Shown here: piece by piece, positions 14,991 through 22,919 of the stretch
Layout: each line of letters begins with the position of its first letter
Position numbering within the stretch: position 1 is the stretch's first letter
DNA from: a virus
Virus record (IMG/VR): IMGVR_UViG_3300042893_000696
Coordinates: 1 to 34,448 of that record
Reading direction: 5' to 3' (one strand)
DNA: 34,448 nucleotides
Made by a program: the position numbers and the translations under genes
The notes under the pieces: generated by a model
Seen by the model: the letters and a program-made list of their open reading frames with translations, nothing else
Told to the model about the DNA's origin: nothing
Databases searched by the model: none

Positions 14991-15845
14991 TCAAATCTCC
15001 AATACAATGTCAGGATTCCAGCCAGTGTCTTCGCTGTATCCGTCGCCTTCATAACCACGAGGGTTACATACAACTCTAGTCTCACCAATTACATAATCAA
15101 ACGGATAATGGGTGTGACCATGTGTCCACAGTTTGACCTGTGGGTGATCCATGATAAACTCGCTCAAGTCACTATGATAGCCACCGTTCATCAAGTACTG
15201 CGACTTGTAAGACTCATGTACACTTTGATAGCTGGGACTGTGATGCCCAACTACCACGCACTTTTTATCTTTGTTATCTGCCAACACCGATTTAAAGTAT
15301 CCAAGTGTACGAGCATGACGATCCGCAACATCTCTAGCACTCATTGAAGCATAGTTACGCTTGTCGTTTTTAATGATACGGAAGTCGTTCATCATACCTT
15401 CAATAGCATGCATGGTCAAAGGATCACCTTTATTCATGTCAGTCCACAACGTGCCGCCCACGAATGTTACATCGTCAATTACCTTGGTATCTTGTTCCAA
15501 CATATAGATGTTGGGATACTTAGCAATTTCTTCACGCATGTGATCGATGCTAGCAAAGAATTTACCGTGGTAAAATTCATGGTTGCCCATAACGTAGATC
15601 ACATGCGGAAACTGGAACGAACAACGCTTCAAAAAATCACGGAAGCGAGCAACACGTTGCATTTTTCGGCTAAGGTCTGCCAAGGCACCATTACTGTAAG
15701 GATTAAAGTCTGCGGCATGATGGTCGTGGAGATCCTGAGCAACCATGATATCGCCTCCGAGAATCAAGACATCGCAGCCTTGATCATTTTTAATATTGAT
15801 ATCGGAAAACTCTAAATGGAGATCCGATACTAGTTTAATTTTCAT
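14991..15845 (-). CDS. Calcineurin-like metallophosphoesterase
   Basis: This 284-residue protein has the full metal-binding set: D-x-H in SDLHLEFSD (residues 8-10), GGD in VLILGGD, GNHE in YVMGNHEFYHG, GHHSP, and GHTH in LWTHGHTHYP. These are the five motifs of the dinuclear-metal phosphoesterase family. Substrate (phosphodiester, nucleotide or protein phosphate) cannot be read from the sequence. It overlaps the upstream gene by 4 bp. A second, different metallophosphoesterase is encoded at 26664-27266. Confidence 0.92.
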   Translation of the reverse strand: MKIKLVSDLHLEFSDINIKNDQGCDVLILGGDIMVAQDLHDHHAADFNPYSNGALADLSRKMQRVARFRDFLKRCSFQFPHVIYVMGNHEFYHGKFFASIDHMREEIAKYPNIYMLEQDTKVIDDVTFVGGTLWTDMNKGDPLTMHAIEGMMNDFRIIKNDKRNYASMSARDVADRHARTLGYFKSVLADNKDKKCVVVGHHSPSYQSVHESYKSQYLMNGGYHSDLSEFIMDHPQVKLWTHGHTHYPFDYVIGETRVVCNPRGYEGDGYSEDTGWNPDIVLEI

Positions 15846-16048
15846 AATCTTTCGCTTAATAATATTCTACATAAGTCAGCATCTTTTGTTGACTTAAATG
15901 TAAACGTCATAAAATCTTCGCTAGGCGTGTATACAAATCTGTGTCCTGGCAAGCCAAACACTTCAAGTACAAGAGCACAAGTGTCGTTCCACCAAGTCAC
16001 ACCTTGCATGTGCCAATCTACAATTACTTCATGATCGCTGGGCGTCAT
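15842..16048 (-). CDS. Small unknown protein, 68 aa
   Basis: With ATG 16048 the frame gives 68 residues (MTPSDHEVIVDWHMQGVTWW ... FTFKSTKDADLCRILLSERL) and overlaps its neighbours by 20 and 4 bp. The longer start at 16171 would overlap the upstream gene by 143 bp and is rejected. It is rich in Trp and in beta-strand residues. No motif recognised. The tight coupling argues that it is expressed. Confidence 0.6.
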   Translation of the reverse strand: MTPSDHEVIVDWHMQGVTWWNDTCALVLEVFGLPGHRFVYTPSEDFMTFTFKSTKDADLCRILLSERL

Positions 16049-16622
16049 ATTCTGCCATATCTTTGGCACGTTTAACTTCACGTGCTTGTTCACAAGGTTC
16101 GCAAATAGTACGAATCCACCCAGGTCCATGTGTTTCAGCTGGTGCGCTACATTCTTCACAGGTAACGCCACTCATGCTTTCTGCCATACGTACCATACCA
16201 CTAATCTCATCATCACCACCTGTGTAATAAAATCTCAGTGTACCAAACTTTTCTTTAACTTGATCCAATGTCACTTGCGGAATGCTTTCTGGAATCTGTC
16301 TAAAATCTCCAGCAATAATTTCTGCCAATCTTTCATCTTTGTATGCTTGATTGGTAATAGAACTATTTTGTTCAAAAAATAATTTACAATCACCAGCCTT
16401 GGCTTGTGCGGCCATTTCATTATATTCCATAGCCCACTTACGCTGTTTCTCTTTCCAATCAATGTGATGTTGGATATTACCCATAAGTTGATCCAGTATA
16501 TTGAACCAACCATCACCACATTCGAATCCCCAACACATACAAGTTTCCTGCATGTTCTTGTTGCGGTTCACCATCATCTTTGGATATTTCTTACAAAGCA
16601 GTTCGTCTAGTTCTTGTTTCAT
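16029..16622 (-). CDS. Unknown protein with C-terminal zinc-knuckle-like Cys cluster
   Basis: This 197-residue protein has Cys pairs near the C-terminus, CEECSAPAETHGPGWIRTIC and then EPCEQ. This is a C-x2-C ... C-x2-C pattern that would suit a zinc ribbon. The N-terminus has CMCWGFECGDGW. Before the zinc region is a block VKEKFGTLRFYYTGGDDEIS that I recall from small uncharacterised phage and bacterial proteins. It starts 1 nt into the preceding stop region (16622). Function unknown; nucleic-acid or protein binding through the zinc site is plausible. Confidence 0.7.
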   Translation of the reverse strand: MKQELDELLCKKYPKMMVNRNKNMQETCMCWGFECGDGWFNILDQLMGNIQHHIDWKEKQRKWAMEYNEMAAQAKAGDCKLFFEQNSSITNQAYKDERLAEIIAGDFRQIPESIPQVTLDQVKEKFGTLRFYYTGGDDEISGMVRMAESMSGVTCEECSAPAETHGPGWIRTICEPCEQAREVKRAKDMAEYDAQRS

Positions 16623-16846
16623 TATTCTTTTCCAAAGTGTTTGATAACCAAATTCAATGCTTCTATAGTTCGTATGTTACCACTTACGTCTTCAGGGTGT
16701 AGCCAGTATCCGTCTGGGTTAGAATCCGTCCTGGGATTCTTTTTCCATTGCGCCAATTCTTTTTTAAGGTAGGCACGATAATCTTGTAGATTAAGCACCG
16801 TAATACGGTCTGCCGCTTCACCATCCAATTCAATTTTTCTACTCAT
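16622..16846 (-). CDS. Small unknown phage protein, 74 aa
   Basis: A 74-residue protein (MSRKIELDGEAADRITVLNL ... KKNPRTDSNPDGYWLHPEDV) overlapping the preceding gene by 4 bp. It is helical and charged, without Cys clusters or hydrophobic segments. The DGEAADRITVLNL opening resembles small conserved proteins of T4-like phages (recall). No function can be assigned. Confidence 0.65.
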   Translation of the reverse strand: MSRKIELDGEAADRITVLNLQDYRAYLKKELAQWKKNPRTDSNPDGYWLHPEDVSGNIRTIEALNLVIKHFGKE

Positions 16847-17532
16847 TGTGCTGCCTTTACATAGTTAAGACGTGTTTCAATTTTCTTAGTGTGCCAATTT
16901 TCGCCGATTGTTTTTACTTTGGCCTTGACAACAACGCAAGGTCCAGTTTTCAATTCTACTTTGCTGAACCAGCTGACTATCCTGTTGTTAATTATAGCAC
17001 AGATGTTCCAAGCGTCAAAGTTTTCCGAGCGTCTTGCTGAAACAATTTCGCAATCCAAATCGGTAAACACATCTCCTGGCATACCCAACGGCTCATTGTC
17101 TGCCGACTTGAGACTGCGTGTTTGGTTAAGTCTTTGTTTATCTCTTTCCATGACGCTGGGCAAACAGGCAATAAACCCAAATTTATTCCGAGCAACAGTT
17201 TCTGAACTCAAAATAGAGTTAACTTCTGTTTGAAACTCATTGTCACCTGCTACAGCACCAAACATATAACGTCGAAAGAATTTTCGAATTTCTTCTGCTT
17301 GTTCTCTATCTGCTTGTATAACATTCAAGGGCTCGGGCCTAGTCTGTTCATCGTAGGCTTTTTCTAGTCCTAGTGTAAACAACATTAGATACTTGTTTGC
17401 TTCTTTTCGGTATAATGGTTTCATTTCCGAATCGTAAACGAATTCGGTTTGCTTAATATAGGCATTGTTAATGCGCTGTGCCGCGCAGGCCAAATCTAAC
17501 ACTTGTTCCAAAGTAAACTCAGGGTGTGACAT
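16843..17532 (-). CDS. Conserved phage protein of unknown function, 229 aa
   Basis: I place the start at ATG 17532 (MSHPEFTLEQVLDLACAAQR), preceded by GGAAAG. The upstream ATG at 17565 lies directly after the -10 box of a strong promoter and could not be in the transcript. The N-terminal part is helical. The C-terminal half is beta-rich with a basic strand pair (GPCVVVKAKVKTIGENWHTK). I recall similar proteins in large marine phages without function. Four-bp overlap with the next gene. Confidence 0.72.
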   Translation of the reverse strand: MSHPEFTLEQVLDLACAAQRINNAYIKQTEFVYDSEMKPLYRKEANKYLMLFTLGLEKAYDEQTRPEPLNVIQADREQAEEIRKFFRRYMFGAVAGDNEFQTEVNSILSSETVARNKFGFIACLPSVMERDKQRLNQTRSLKSADNEPLGMPGDVFTDLDCEIVSARRSENFDAWNICAIINNRIVSWFSKVELKTGPCVVVKAKVKTIGENWHTKKIETRLNYVKAAQ

Positions 17533-17565
17533 TTCAAACTTTCCGTTATCGTTTGCGAGTATCAT

Positions 17566-17594
17566 ATTTTACACGAATATATGTCGTTTGTCAA
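17566..17594 (-). promoter_or_regulatory. Sigma70-like promoter, decides the start of the downstream gene
   Basis: TTGACA (17589-17594), 17 bp, TAAAAT (17566-17571) on the minus strand. It overlaps the end of the zincin gene. Transcription would begin near 17560, so translation must start at 17532. Confidence 0.75.
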
Positions 17595-18231
17595 GCACTT
17601 CTAAATTTTTATAGACCTTTTTGGCTAATCGATTGAGTAATGGATTGTTGCGAAAATGCGACACGTAGGCTTGTAAATTGGTACTAACGTAAACCGGACC
17701 AAATCGCATTTTGGCTAATACCGTTAATCTACTCATGTATCGCTTGGCCCGTTCAGCAGTCATAACTCTTAGCAAATCTACAGCTATACTAACCGCATAG
17801 GCATCTAGCTCGTCAGGATCTGCTAGATATTTGTCATAAGGAGATTCAGCATGATCGCTGAAATTTTCATATTTACGATGTTTACTTTGCTGTTGATGAC
17901 GTAGCTCGTGTACCGTAGCATCATATATTTCTACTAGAAGTTCTGTAGTTTGACTGTCTTTAAACTTTAGTAAGTCATCAAAGTTGTGATGAATAATAAC
18001 TTCGATTGGCGTTTCATTATTGAAATCGCTGTCAGCATCGTAGTATGCTAACACGTAAAAATTAGATGGTTCTAATTTCTTATCTTTTTTGGTTTTTAGA
18101 TCTATATCTAAATCCTGTTCCTTGAATTCTTTTCTTACACTGCCCACTAGTTTCTTAAAACTAATTGAGTCACAGTTAATGTCTCGAACATTTTTACATA
18201 CTGTATTCACACGCCCGAGCAAAGAATTCAT
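17569..18231 (-). CDS. Zincin-like metalloprotease-fold protein (HELRH)
   Basis: This 220-residue protein has HELRH at 108-112 (DATVHELRHQQQ) and a probable third ligand in DPDELDAYAVSIA (138-150). The arrangement matches the zincins at 10753-11484 and 27465-27866. RBS AGGATG precedes ATG 18231, 1 bp after the IF-1 stop. The C-terminus is basic (LAKKVYKNLEVLDKRHIF), as in the 10753 protein. Peptidase activity is inferred from the motif; HExxH alone does not prove catalysis. Confidence 0.78.
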   Translation of the reverse strand: MNSLLGRVNTVCKNVRDINCDSISFKKLVGSVRKEFKEQDLDIDLKTKKDKKLEPSNFYVLAYYDADSDFNNETPIEVIIHHNFDDLLKFKDSQTTELLVEIYDATVHELRHQQQSKHRKYENFSDHAESPYDKYLADPDELDAYAVSIAVDLLRVMTAERAKRYMSRLTVLAKMRFGPVYVSTNLQAYVSHFRNNPLLNRLAKKVYKNLEVLDKRHIFV

Positions 18232-18232
18232 C

Positions 18233-18454
18233 TTACATCCTATAAGTTATTCTACCCTTGGTTAAATCATAAGGGCTCATTTCTATCTTAACCTTGTCTC
18301 CAAGTATAATTTTAATTTTATGTTGCTTGAGTCGTCCACCTATGTAGCACAAAACTATCTGTCCTACATTGTCAACCTTAACTCTAAAAGTGGTATTTGG
18401 CAATACTTCATCTACTACACCAGTGAGCTCTATTAACTCTGATTTTTTACTCAT
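18233..18454 (-). CDS. infA: Translation initiation factor IF-1
   Basis: This 73-residue protein aligns end to end with bacterial IF-1 (about 72 aa). It has [20 protein letters not shown], matching the E. coli pattern GTVLETLPNTMFRVELEN, then [20 protein letters not shown] and [13 protein letters not shown], equivalent to TPYDLSKGRIVFR. It is an OB-fold protein that occupies the ribosomal A site during initiation. It overlaps the AbrB-like gene by 8 bp and is followed at once by a zincin gene. IF-1 in a phage is uncommon and could tune host ribosomes toward phage mRNA; the effect is inference. Confidence 0.94.
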   Translation of the reverse strand: MSKKSELIELTGVVDEVLPNTTFRVKVDNVGQIVLCYIGGRLKQHKIKIILGDKVKIEMSPYDLTKGRITYRM

Positions 18455-18614
18455 GTTTTGTCACAACTATTGCTCCGTTTTCCAGTTTGATGTCGAGTGT
18501 ATCACCAGTCTTCCATCCTGTTTGTTCAATAATTTCCGGAGGAAATTTTAATAACACATTGTCGGGATCTCCTGGAATGTCTTCAAATATATCTTCTACG
18601 TTAAATGTTGGCAT
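18447..18614 (-). CDS. AbrB/MazE-type swapped-hairpin DNA-binding protein
   Basis: A 55-residue frame from ATG 18614 (AGGACC upstream): [20 protein letters not shown], then [20 protein letters not shown] and [13 protein letters not shown]. The second half is the SpoVT/AbrB signature (hPxxhxxxxGhxxGDxhxhxhxxxxhxh). Such proteins are transition-state regulators or antitoxins. No toxin gene is adjacent, so a phage transcription regulator is more likely than an antitoxin. It overlaps infA by 8 bp and faces the plus-strand island operon, which it could regulate. Confidence 0.82.
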   Translation of the reverse strand: MPTFNVEDIFEDIPGDPDNVLLKFPPEIIEQTGWKTGDTLDIKLENGAIVVTKHE

Positions 18615-18680
18615 ATTGGTCCTGAAATTTCTTACTAGTATTTACATTAATTAAATACAGTATACACTTTTTATCAACCA

Positions 18681-19430
18681 ATGTCAAACGCAATAATGCC
18701 AATCGATTACGAAAACATTTTAACAAATGGGATTACCATTTGTAGTTCAGGAACAAGCGGTCGACCATCTGCTTATTTTCAAACTCCAAAAAAACTCAAA
18801 TGTGCCAATGACGTAGCAATCAATGTCCAACAATTAACCAAAGATAGTAGAGTATACACTTGCTGTAGTTTGGAACATGCAGGTGGCCTTCTTGCTCAAA
18901 CATTGCCAGCATTGAGTATAGGGGCAACAGTCGATGTAGTAAAGTTCAGTGCTTATGATTTTGTACGCGATGTTAACAAATATACGCATACTCATATAAC
19001 ACCGTTACATGCTAAAGCAATAATGCTTACTAAAGGATTCGATACCTTAGACCTACATGGCGTATGGGTTACATGTGGCGCAGATCCGGTTACGTGGAAT
19101 ATCATCGAAGCATTTGTACAGCGCGGTGCGACATTCATGACTAATTGGGGAATGAGCGAAGTGGGTCCTATAGCTATTAATACTATTTTCGACAGTATGG
19201 AGAAAATTAATAAGTATAAAACACTCGCGCCCACTAATGCCACTATTATGGGTGACCAATACTGGTGTAGCATAAATGTAGTTGACAACGAATTACGGGT
19301 CAAGGGTGACATTTGTATATTCGATAGTTGGTTTGAAACTAAGGATAAAGTGTGTATGATTAACGGCGTCATGTATTACATGGGCAGAACTAATAAGGAG
19401 GTAGACTTATGGTCTCCGAAGAAAGGTTAA
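18681..19430 (+). CDS. Compact adenylate-forming (ANL superfamily) enzyme
   Basis: This 249-residue protein retains core ANL motifs: SSGTSGRPS (residues 22-30, the ATP P-loop), NWGMSEVGP (about 155-163, matching YGxTE), GDICIFDSWFETKD (matching GWFxTGD), and MGRTNKEV. It lacks the N-terminal subdomain (a normal enzyme has about 150 residues before the P-loop) and the C-terminal lid with the second catalytic lysine. ANL enzymes activate carboxylates as acyl-AMP. The P-loop Lys is Ser here. It begins the plus-strand island operon and overlaps the next gene by 22 bp. Reduced or altered catalysis is possible. Confidence 0.8.
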   Translation: MSNAIMPIDYENILTNGITICSSGTSGRPSAYFQTPKKLKCANDVAINVQQLTKDSRVYTCCSLEHAGGLLAQTLPALSIGATVDVVKFSAYDFVRDVNKYTHTHITPLHAKAIMLTKGFDTLDLHGVWVTCGADPVTWNIIEAFVQRGATFMTNWGMSEVGPIAINTIFDSMEKINKYKTLAPTNATIMGDQYWCSINVVDNELRVKGDICIFDSWFETKDKVCMINGVMYYMGRTNKEVDLWSPKKG

Positions 19431-19999
19431 AAACAGTCCAATACTCTCCAGAGCATTTGGAATCATTAAAAATATTTTGCGAAAAGTGTAGGCTTGAGGG
19501 CAATTTAAATAATAGCTCATTAAAAGCTATGCGATTAGAATGGGCATTAGAAACCGGGGGACAGTTTTTCTTGACTTATTTAGACGATGAACTTATCAGT
19601 GTCAGCGGCTGTCATCCATTGCCAGCGGCAGGCCCTGGAATATTTAGAGTCTTATTTAGAGGTATAGAACTTGCCGAGTACCGCAATGTATTCGATATTG
19701 TTAGTAAGTCCCATATGTCATCTATTCCATTTTATTACCATTTACCATTACAGCGTGAGTGGGCTAAACAACAGGGTGCTGAAACATTAGTTATTACTAC
19801 TAATAAACAAAATCCTGACGGTATTGTTTCAATGGATCAAAGTCATAGGGTATTTCAATTACTAGAAAAACAAGGCATGGTAACTTGCTTAACAGAAAGT
19901 ATTATGCTTTTTGATACTGAGCAATCTATATGGGGTATAAATTTAGATTATTACGATACTGCCCGTGAAGGATTCCGAGAAAGAAATGGATTACGCTAA
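19409..19999 (+). CDS. GNAT-like acyltransferase
   Basis: This 196-residue protein starts at ATG 19409 after AAGGAGG. The layout is GNAT-like: an N-terminal helix pair, beta strands FFLTYLDDELISVSGCHPLP, then AKQQGAETLVITTNKQN and a C-terminal SHRVFQLLEKQGMV helix-strand. This is the usual place where acetyl-CoA N-acyltransferases end their fold. The Q/RxxGxG/A CoA loop is not clear. It sits between the adenylate-forming enzyme and the sulfotransferase-like gene in one operon, consistent with an activated acyl group being transferred. The assignment is fold-level only. Confidence 0.6.
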   Translation: MVSEERLKTVQYSPEHLESLKIFCEKCRLEGNLNNSSLKAMRLEWALETGGQFFLTYLDDELISVSGCHPLPAAGPGIFRVLFRGIELAEYRNVFDIVSKSHMSSIPFYYHLPLQREWAKQQGAETLVITTNKQNPDGIVSMDQSHRVFQLLEKQGMVTCLTESIMLFDTEQSIWGINLDYYDTAREGFRERNGLR

Positions 20000-20795
20000 C
20001 AGTGATAAATTAATTTTTATTTTAGCAAGCCCCGGTGGCAGCGGCCACCGCCTTGGCAGAATAGTGTCCTGTTTTGACAATGTCTATTGGTATAATAATA
20101 AGACTCACAACGGAATCACTCCCTGGGATGTTTTTCATACTAACTTAGTAAAGGGAAAAACAATCAGTCCTCATCATTTTGATAGACGTACTACTAAGAA
20201 CATGATCCCATTAATGGGAGAACGAATTGAAAAGTTTTGGGCTGACGAATTTGTACATATTTTATACGAAACACGTTGGCCAGACGCAATGGCAGCGGCA
20301 GGTGCAGATGAAATTCTCAACGAGGGTAAACATTTAGTCTGGGTATTACATGATATAGGCGATTATCTGCTGACTCATTTCCCTAATGCTAAGATTATTA
20401 ATCTAATAGATCAAAATGTTGAATACATAGTTGACAGGTACATTAACACAACAGCACTATTTCCAATTAACATAGAAAACAAAAGTTTAAAACCTATCGC
20501 AGGTAAGGAAAGCAAGTTTGCATTATCGTTAGCCAAGTTGCTGGATATAAATCCAATCCCGACACATCGCGATTATTGGGCATGGTCGACACACGGAGAC
20601 ACGGTGTATTCTTCCGTGTATGATTCCGAGTATTACGATTATGTGGCAACAATTTTGACCACACAACACATTGAGCGTATAAAGAAAAATCCCAAGTACA
20701 TTAATGTAACTTGGGATAATCTAGATTTAGAACTTATAAAATCTTTTATAGGCGCAACATCGATAGATCTTAATTATAAAAATCTTATGAAATAA
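19986..20795 (+). CDS. Sulfotransferase-like P-loop protein A
   Basis: From ATG 19986 (overlapping the previous gene by 14 bp) this is a 269-residue protein. Its N-terminus KLIFILASPGGSGHRLGRIV resembles the 5'-phosphosulfate-binding loop of PAPS sulfotransferases. A protein on the other strand (21377-22249) has the same opening pattern. An earlier GTG at 19965 is possible. The middle has NLIDQNVEYIVDRYI. The PAPS 3'-phosphate motif is not clear, so sulfotransferase is a family-level guess. It converges on the 20785 gene, with ends overlapping by 11 bp. Confidence 0.6.
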   Translation: MDYANSDKLIFILASPGGSGHRLGRIVSCFDNVYWYNNKTHNGITPWDVFHTNLVKGKTISPHHFDRRTTKNMIPLMGERIEKFWADEFVHILYETRWPDAMAAAGADEILNEGKHLVWVLHDIGDYLLTHFPNAKIINLIDQNVEYIVDRYINTTALFPINIENKSLKPIAGKESKFALSLAKLLDINPIPTHRDYWAWSTHGDTVYSSVYDSEYYDYVATILTTQHIERIKKNPKYINVTWDNLDLELIKSFIGATSIDLNYKNLMK

Positions 20796-21387
20796 TTTCC
20801 CAACACATTGCTTCTATATTACTAGTTAGAGGAGCATTCCCTCCGTTAAATAATTCTGCGTTAAATGGTTGCCAGTCGTGTACAATATGAAGGTTATTTA
20901 TAGCGTTAGCTTGATTTGTAAGTTTGCCCATTCTAATTTCTACAAATTTCAATGCTTGTTCTATAGTAGTTATTGAATCGCCGTATTCTTCAATAATTCT
21001 ATGGTTACCGGCTTGGGAACAGTTATTAGACATATCGATTAAACATTCAGCAGTTACTCTTGTATCGGTTGGTCTAAAAAACCATAATCGAGATCCTATC
21101 GCCGCTTTTTCCATCACCGTTTTAGTTGTATTTTTAAATCCAAAGAATCCTAAATTACATACTGTTTTATTGTCGACTATATTAAACATTTTGGACAATA
21201 CAGTATCTAGTGTATCTGCTCTGTTTAATGGTTCTCTCATTAAGGGGCCCGTGATCATCTGTATATTAGTAAGAGCAAGTTCTTGTTGTAACTTGTTATT
21301 ATTTGGTAACGCAATGGAAGGTCCTCCTACCATATCATCAACTAACTTATGTGTCCCTTCTATACCTACAAATATATTAATTTTCAT
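20785..21387 (-). CDS. Unknown protein, last gene of the minus island operon
   Basis: A 200-residue protein (MKINIFVGIEGTHKLVDDMV) of mixed alpha/beta type, without signal peptide or membrane helices. The N-terminal beta strand followed by Gly-rich turns is compatible with a Rossmann-like or P-loop domain, but no GKS/T motif is present. Its start overlaps the sulfotransferase-like gene by 11 bp, so it is translated as part of that operon. I do not recognise the family. Confidence 0.68.
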   Translation of the reverse strand: MKINIFVGIEGTHKLVDDMVGGPSIALPNNNKLQQELALTNIQMITGPLMREPLNRADTLDTVLSKMFNIVDNKTVCNLGFFGFKNTTKTVMEKAAIGSRLWFFRPTDTRVTAECLIDMSNNCSQAGNHRIIEEYGDSITTIEQALKFVEIRMGKLTNQANAINNLHIVHDWQPFNAELFNGGNAPLTSNIEAMCWEIIS

Positions 21388-22249
21388 GTTTTTCCTTTAT
21401 TATACGATTATAATGCTCTAACTTTTCGATACCGAACTCATCTACAATCTTTTGTTCAACTGCGGACCATTCATATTGTCTTTGAAATTGATAAGCACAT
21501 TTAATAAGTGAATGATCAAACTCTTCTGCGCTGTTAAATTTAGTGGAAATATTTTTATTATAAATTCCAATAGCCGATACAGAAGCTTTAGAATGGAATT
21601 CATCTGCTTGCTTAACTATATCGTAAATTAAGTCATAGTCTGCCTGAGTTAATTTATCAAAATATTCAATCTCATCAGTAAACGCTAAATCTTTTATTAA
21701 TGAATCGTAGTTTTCATGAAATTTAAATTTTATCAAGTGACGTCTTGCGAAATCTGTGATGGTCTTATTATTCTCTTGAATAACGTCGTACATATATTCA
21801 TCATTTTGATACCATTGATACGATGGAAATGTTATATCGAACCCACCATTATACATCCACCATTTGTAAGAGGCGGCGTCACCGTTATAAAACAACATAA
21901 TACTAGCATCTGGAAAATTAGATACTAACCAATCTAGATTTTTATTATGGCAGAACCAATGCGATTTGATTATCTTTACACCAGTGTCCCAATTTGAGAA
22001 TGGCTTTTTAATTTCTGCCAAGAACTCTTCTTTAGTTAGCTTTGATAAGTCTTCAAAGTTTTCGCCGATTTCGTTGTACGGTCCAAAGTATGCACCAAAG
22101 TGATGTACTGCCCTAGTAAAGTTTTGTTTTTTTACATTGGCGGCGTCGGAGTTATTTATTGCGGGGTGAAGTGATAATAAAGATAACACTCTAGTCCATC
22201 TGGATCCAGGTGCCCCTGCCGCAAAAATTAAATCGTGTCCGTTACTCAT
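21377..22249 (-). CDS. Sulfotransferase-like P-loop protein B
   Basis: From ATG 22249 (1 bp after the preceding stop) this gives 290 residues beginning MSNGHDLIFAAGAPGSRWTR. The start is chosen because it aligns with the plus-strand relative (DKLIFILASPGGSGHR); the upstream ATG at 22297 would add an unrelated 16 residues inside the neighbour. The GAPGSRW loop resembles the sulfotransferase 5'-PSB motif. IIKSHWFCHNKNLDWLVSNF resembles the strand before the second PAPS-binding segment. Enzyme activity is unproven. Confidence 0.62.
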   Translation of the reverse strand: MSNGHDLIFAAGAPGSRWTRVLSLLSLHPAINNSDAANVKKQNFTRAVHHFGAYFGPYNEIGENFEDLSKLTKEEFLAEIKKPFSNWDTGVKIIKSHWFCHNKNLDWLVSNFPDASIMLFYNGDAASYKWWMYNGGFDITFPSYQWYQNDEYMYDVIQENNKTITDFARRHLIKFKFHENYDSLIKDLAFTDEIEYFDKLTQADYDLIYDIVKQADEFHSKASVSAIGIYNKNISTKFNSAEEFDHSLIKCAYQFQRQYEWSAVEQKIVDEFGIEKLEHYNRIIKEKHEN

Positions 22250-22250
22250 A

Positions 22251-22919
22251 TTATACTTCAAATGTATGTTTATTTTTGGCAGCAGATAAAAATTCAATTG
22301 TTTTTGTTGTCAGTGTGCCCGTTGTTAGTAAACTAACTCGCGGAGTCAATCCTGCGTTAGCGGAAGAGTGCGGAACATTATGCCAGTCAAATGTATGAAT
22401 GTCACCTGCTTTCCAACCTTGATATGTAAAGTTTCCGTACTGACTGAAATGTCCTTGATCCCAATCTGTTAATTGTATCATGATTCTCATAATTTTACTA
22501 GGATCTTCAGGATTAAACTTTTCTAATTTATCTAGGTGTTTATTGAATACTTGCCCTGGCATTTGAACATGTATTCTGTCCATCCTATTAGCCAATCCAA
22601 TAACGTCACACATCTTTTTAAATATGTCAGGTAGCTTGTAATCGAAATTGCTAATAATCAGTTCAGGATTAGCGCCTGCTACTTCTAAGTCATATTCTTC
22701 AGAAGCAAGTTCTTCTTCGGGGCGAGACGGCTTGTTAGGATCCCCGCGTGTTCTCCAAGATACTGGTTTAGATGTTTCTTTGACAACTTCTAACTCTTTA
22801 CTCCAGTCTCCTGCAAATTTTCCTAACTCAATTATACAGTCCCACTTAGGGTCTATTACTGTGGTATCGAAATGATATTGTGATTTAACTTTTAATTTTT
22901 CCCAGTTACTATTATTCAT
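22251..22919 (-). CDS. 2-oxoglutarate/Fe(II) dioxygenase-like protein 1
   Basis: This 222-residue protein has the double-stranded beta-helix metal motif: His128-x-Asp130 (FNKHLDKLE), distal His184 (NVPHSSANAG) and Arg194 (TPRVSLL) for the 2-oxoglutarate carboxylate. Order and spacing fit Asp/Asn-beta-hydroxylase or prolyl-hydroxylase-type oxygenases. GDIHTFDWHNVPH is the typical strand before the distal His. It lies beside a second such gene with a 7-9 bp overlap. Substrate unknown; small-molecule or glycan tailoring is inferred from the island. Confidence 0.78.
   Translation of the reverse strand: MNNSNWEKLKVKSQYHFDTTVIDPKWDCIIELGKFAGDWSKELEVVKETSKPVSWRTRGDPNKPSRPEEELASEEYDLEVAGANPELIISNFDYKLPDIFKKMCDVIGLANRMDRIHVQMPGQVFNKHLDKLEKFNPEDPSKIMRIMIQLTDWDQGHFSQYGNFTYQGWKAGDIHTFDWHNVPHSSANAGLTPRVSLLTTGTLTTKTIEFLSAAKNKHTFEV

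Noticed and set aside
17533-17565. ATG 17565 as the start of the 229-aa gene
   Set aside because: It directly follows the -10 box, so it would not be in the transcript. ATG 17532 has GGAAAG.
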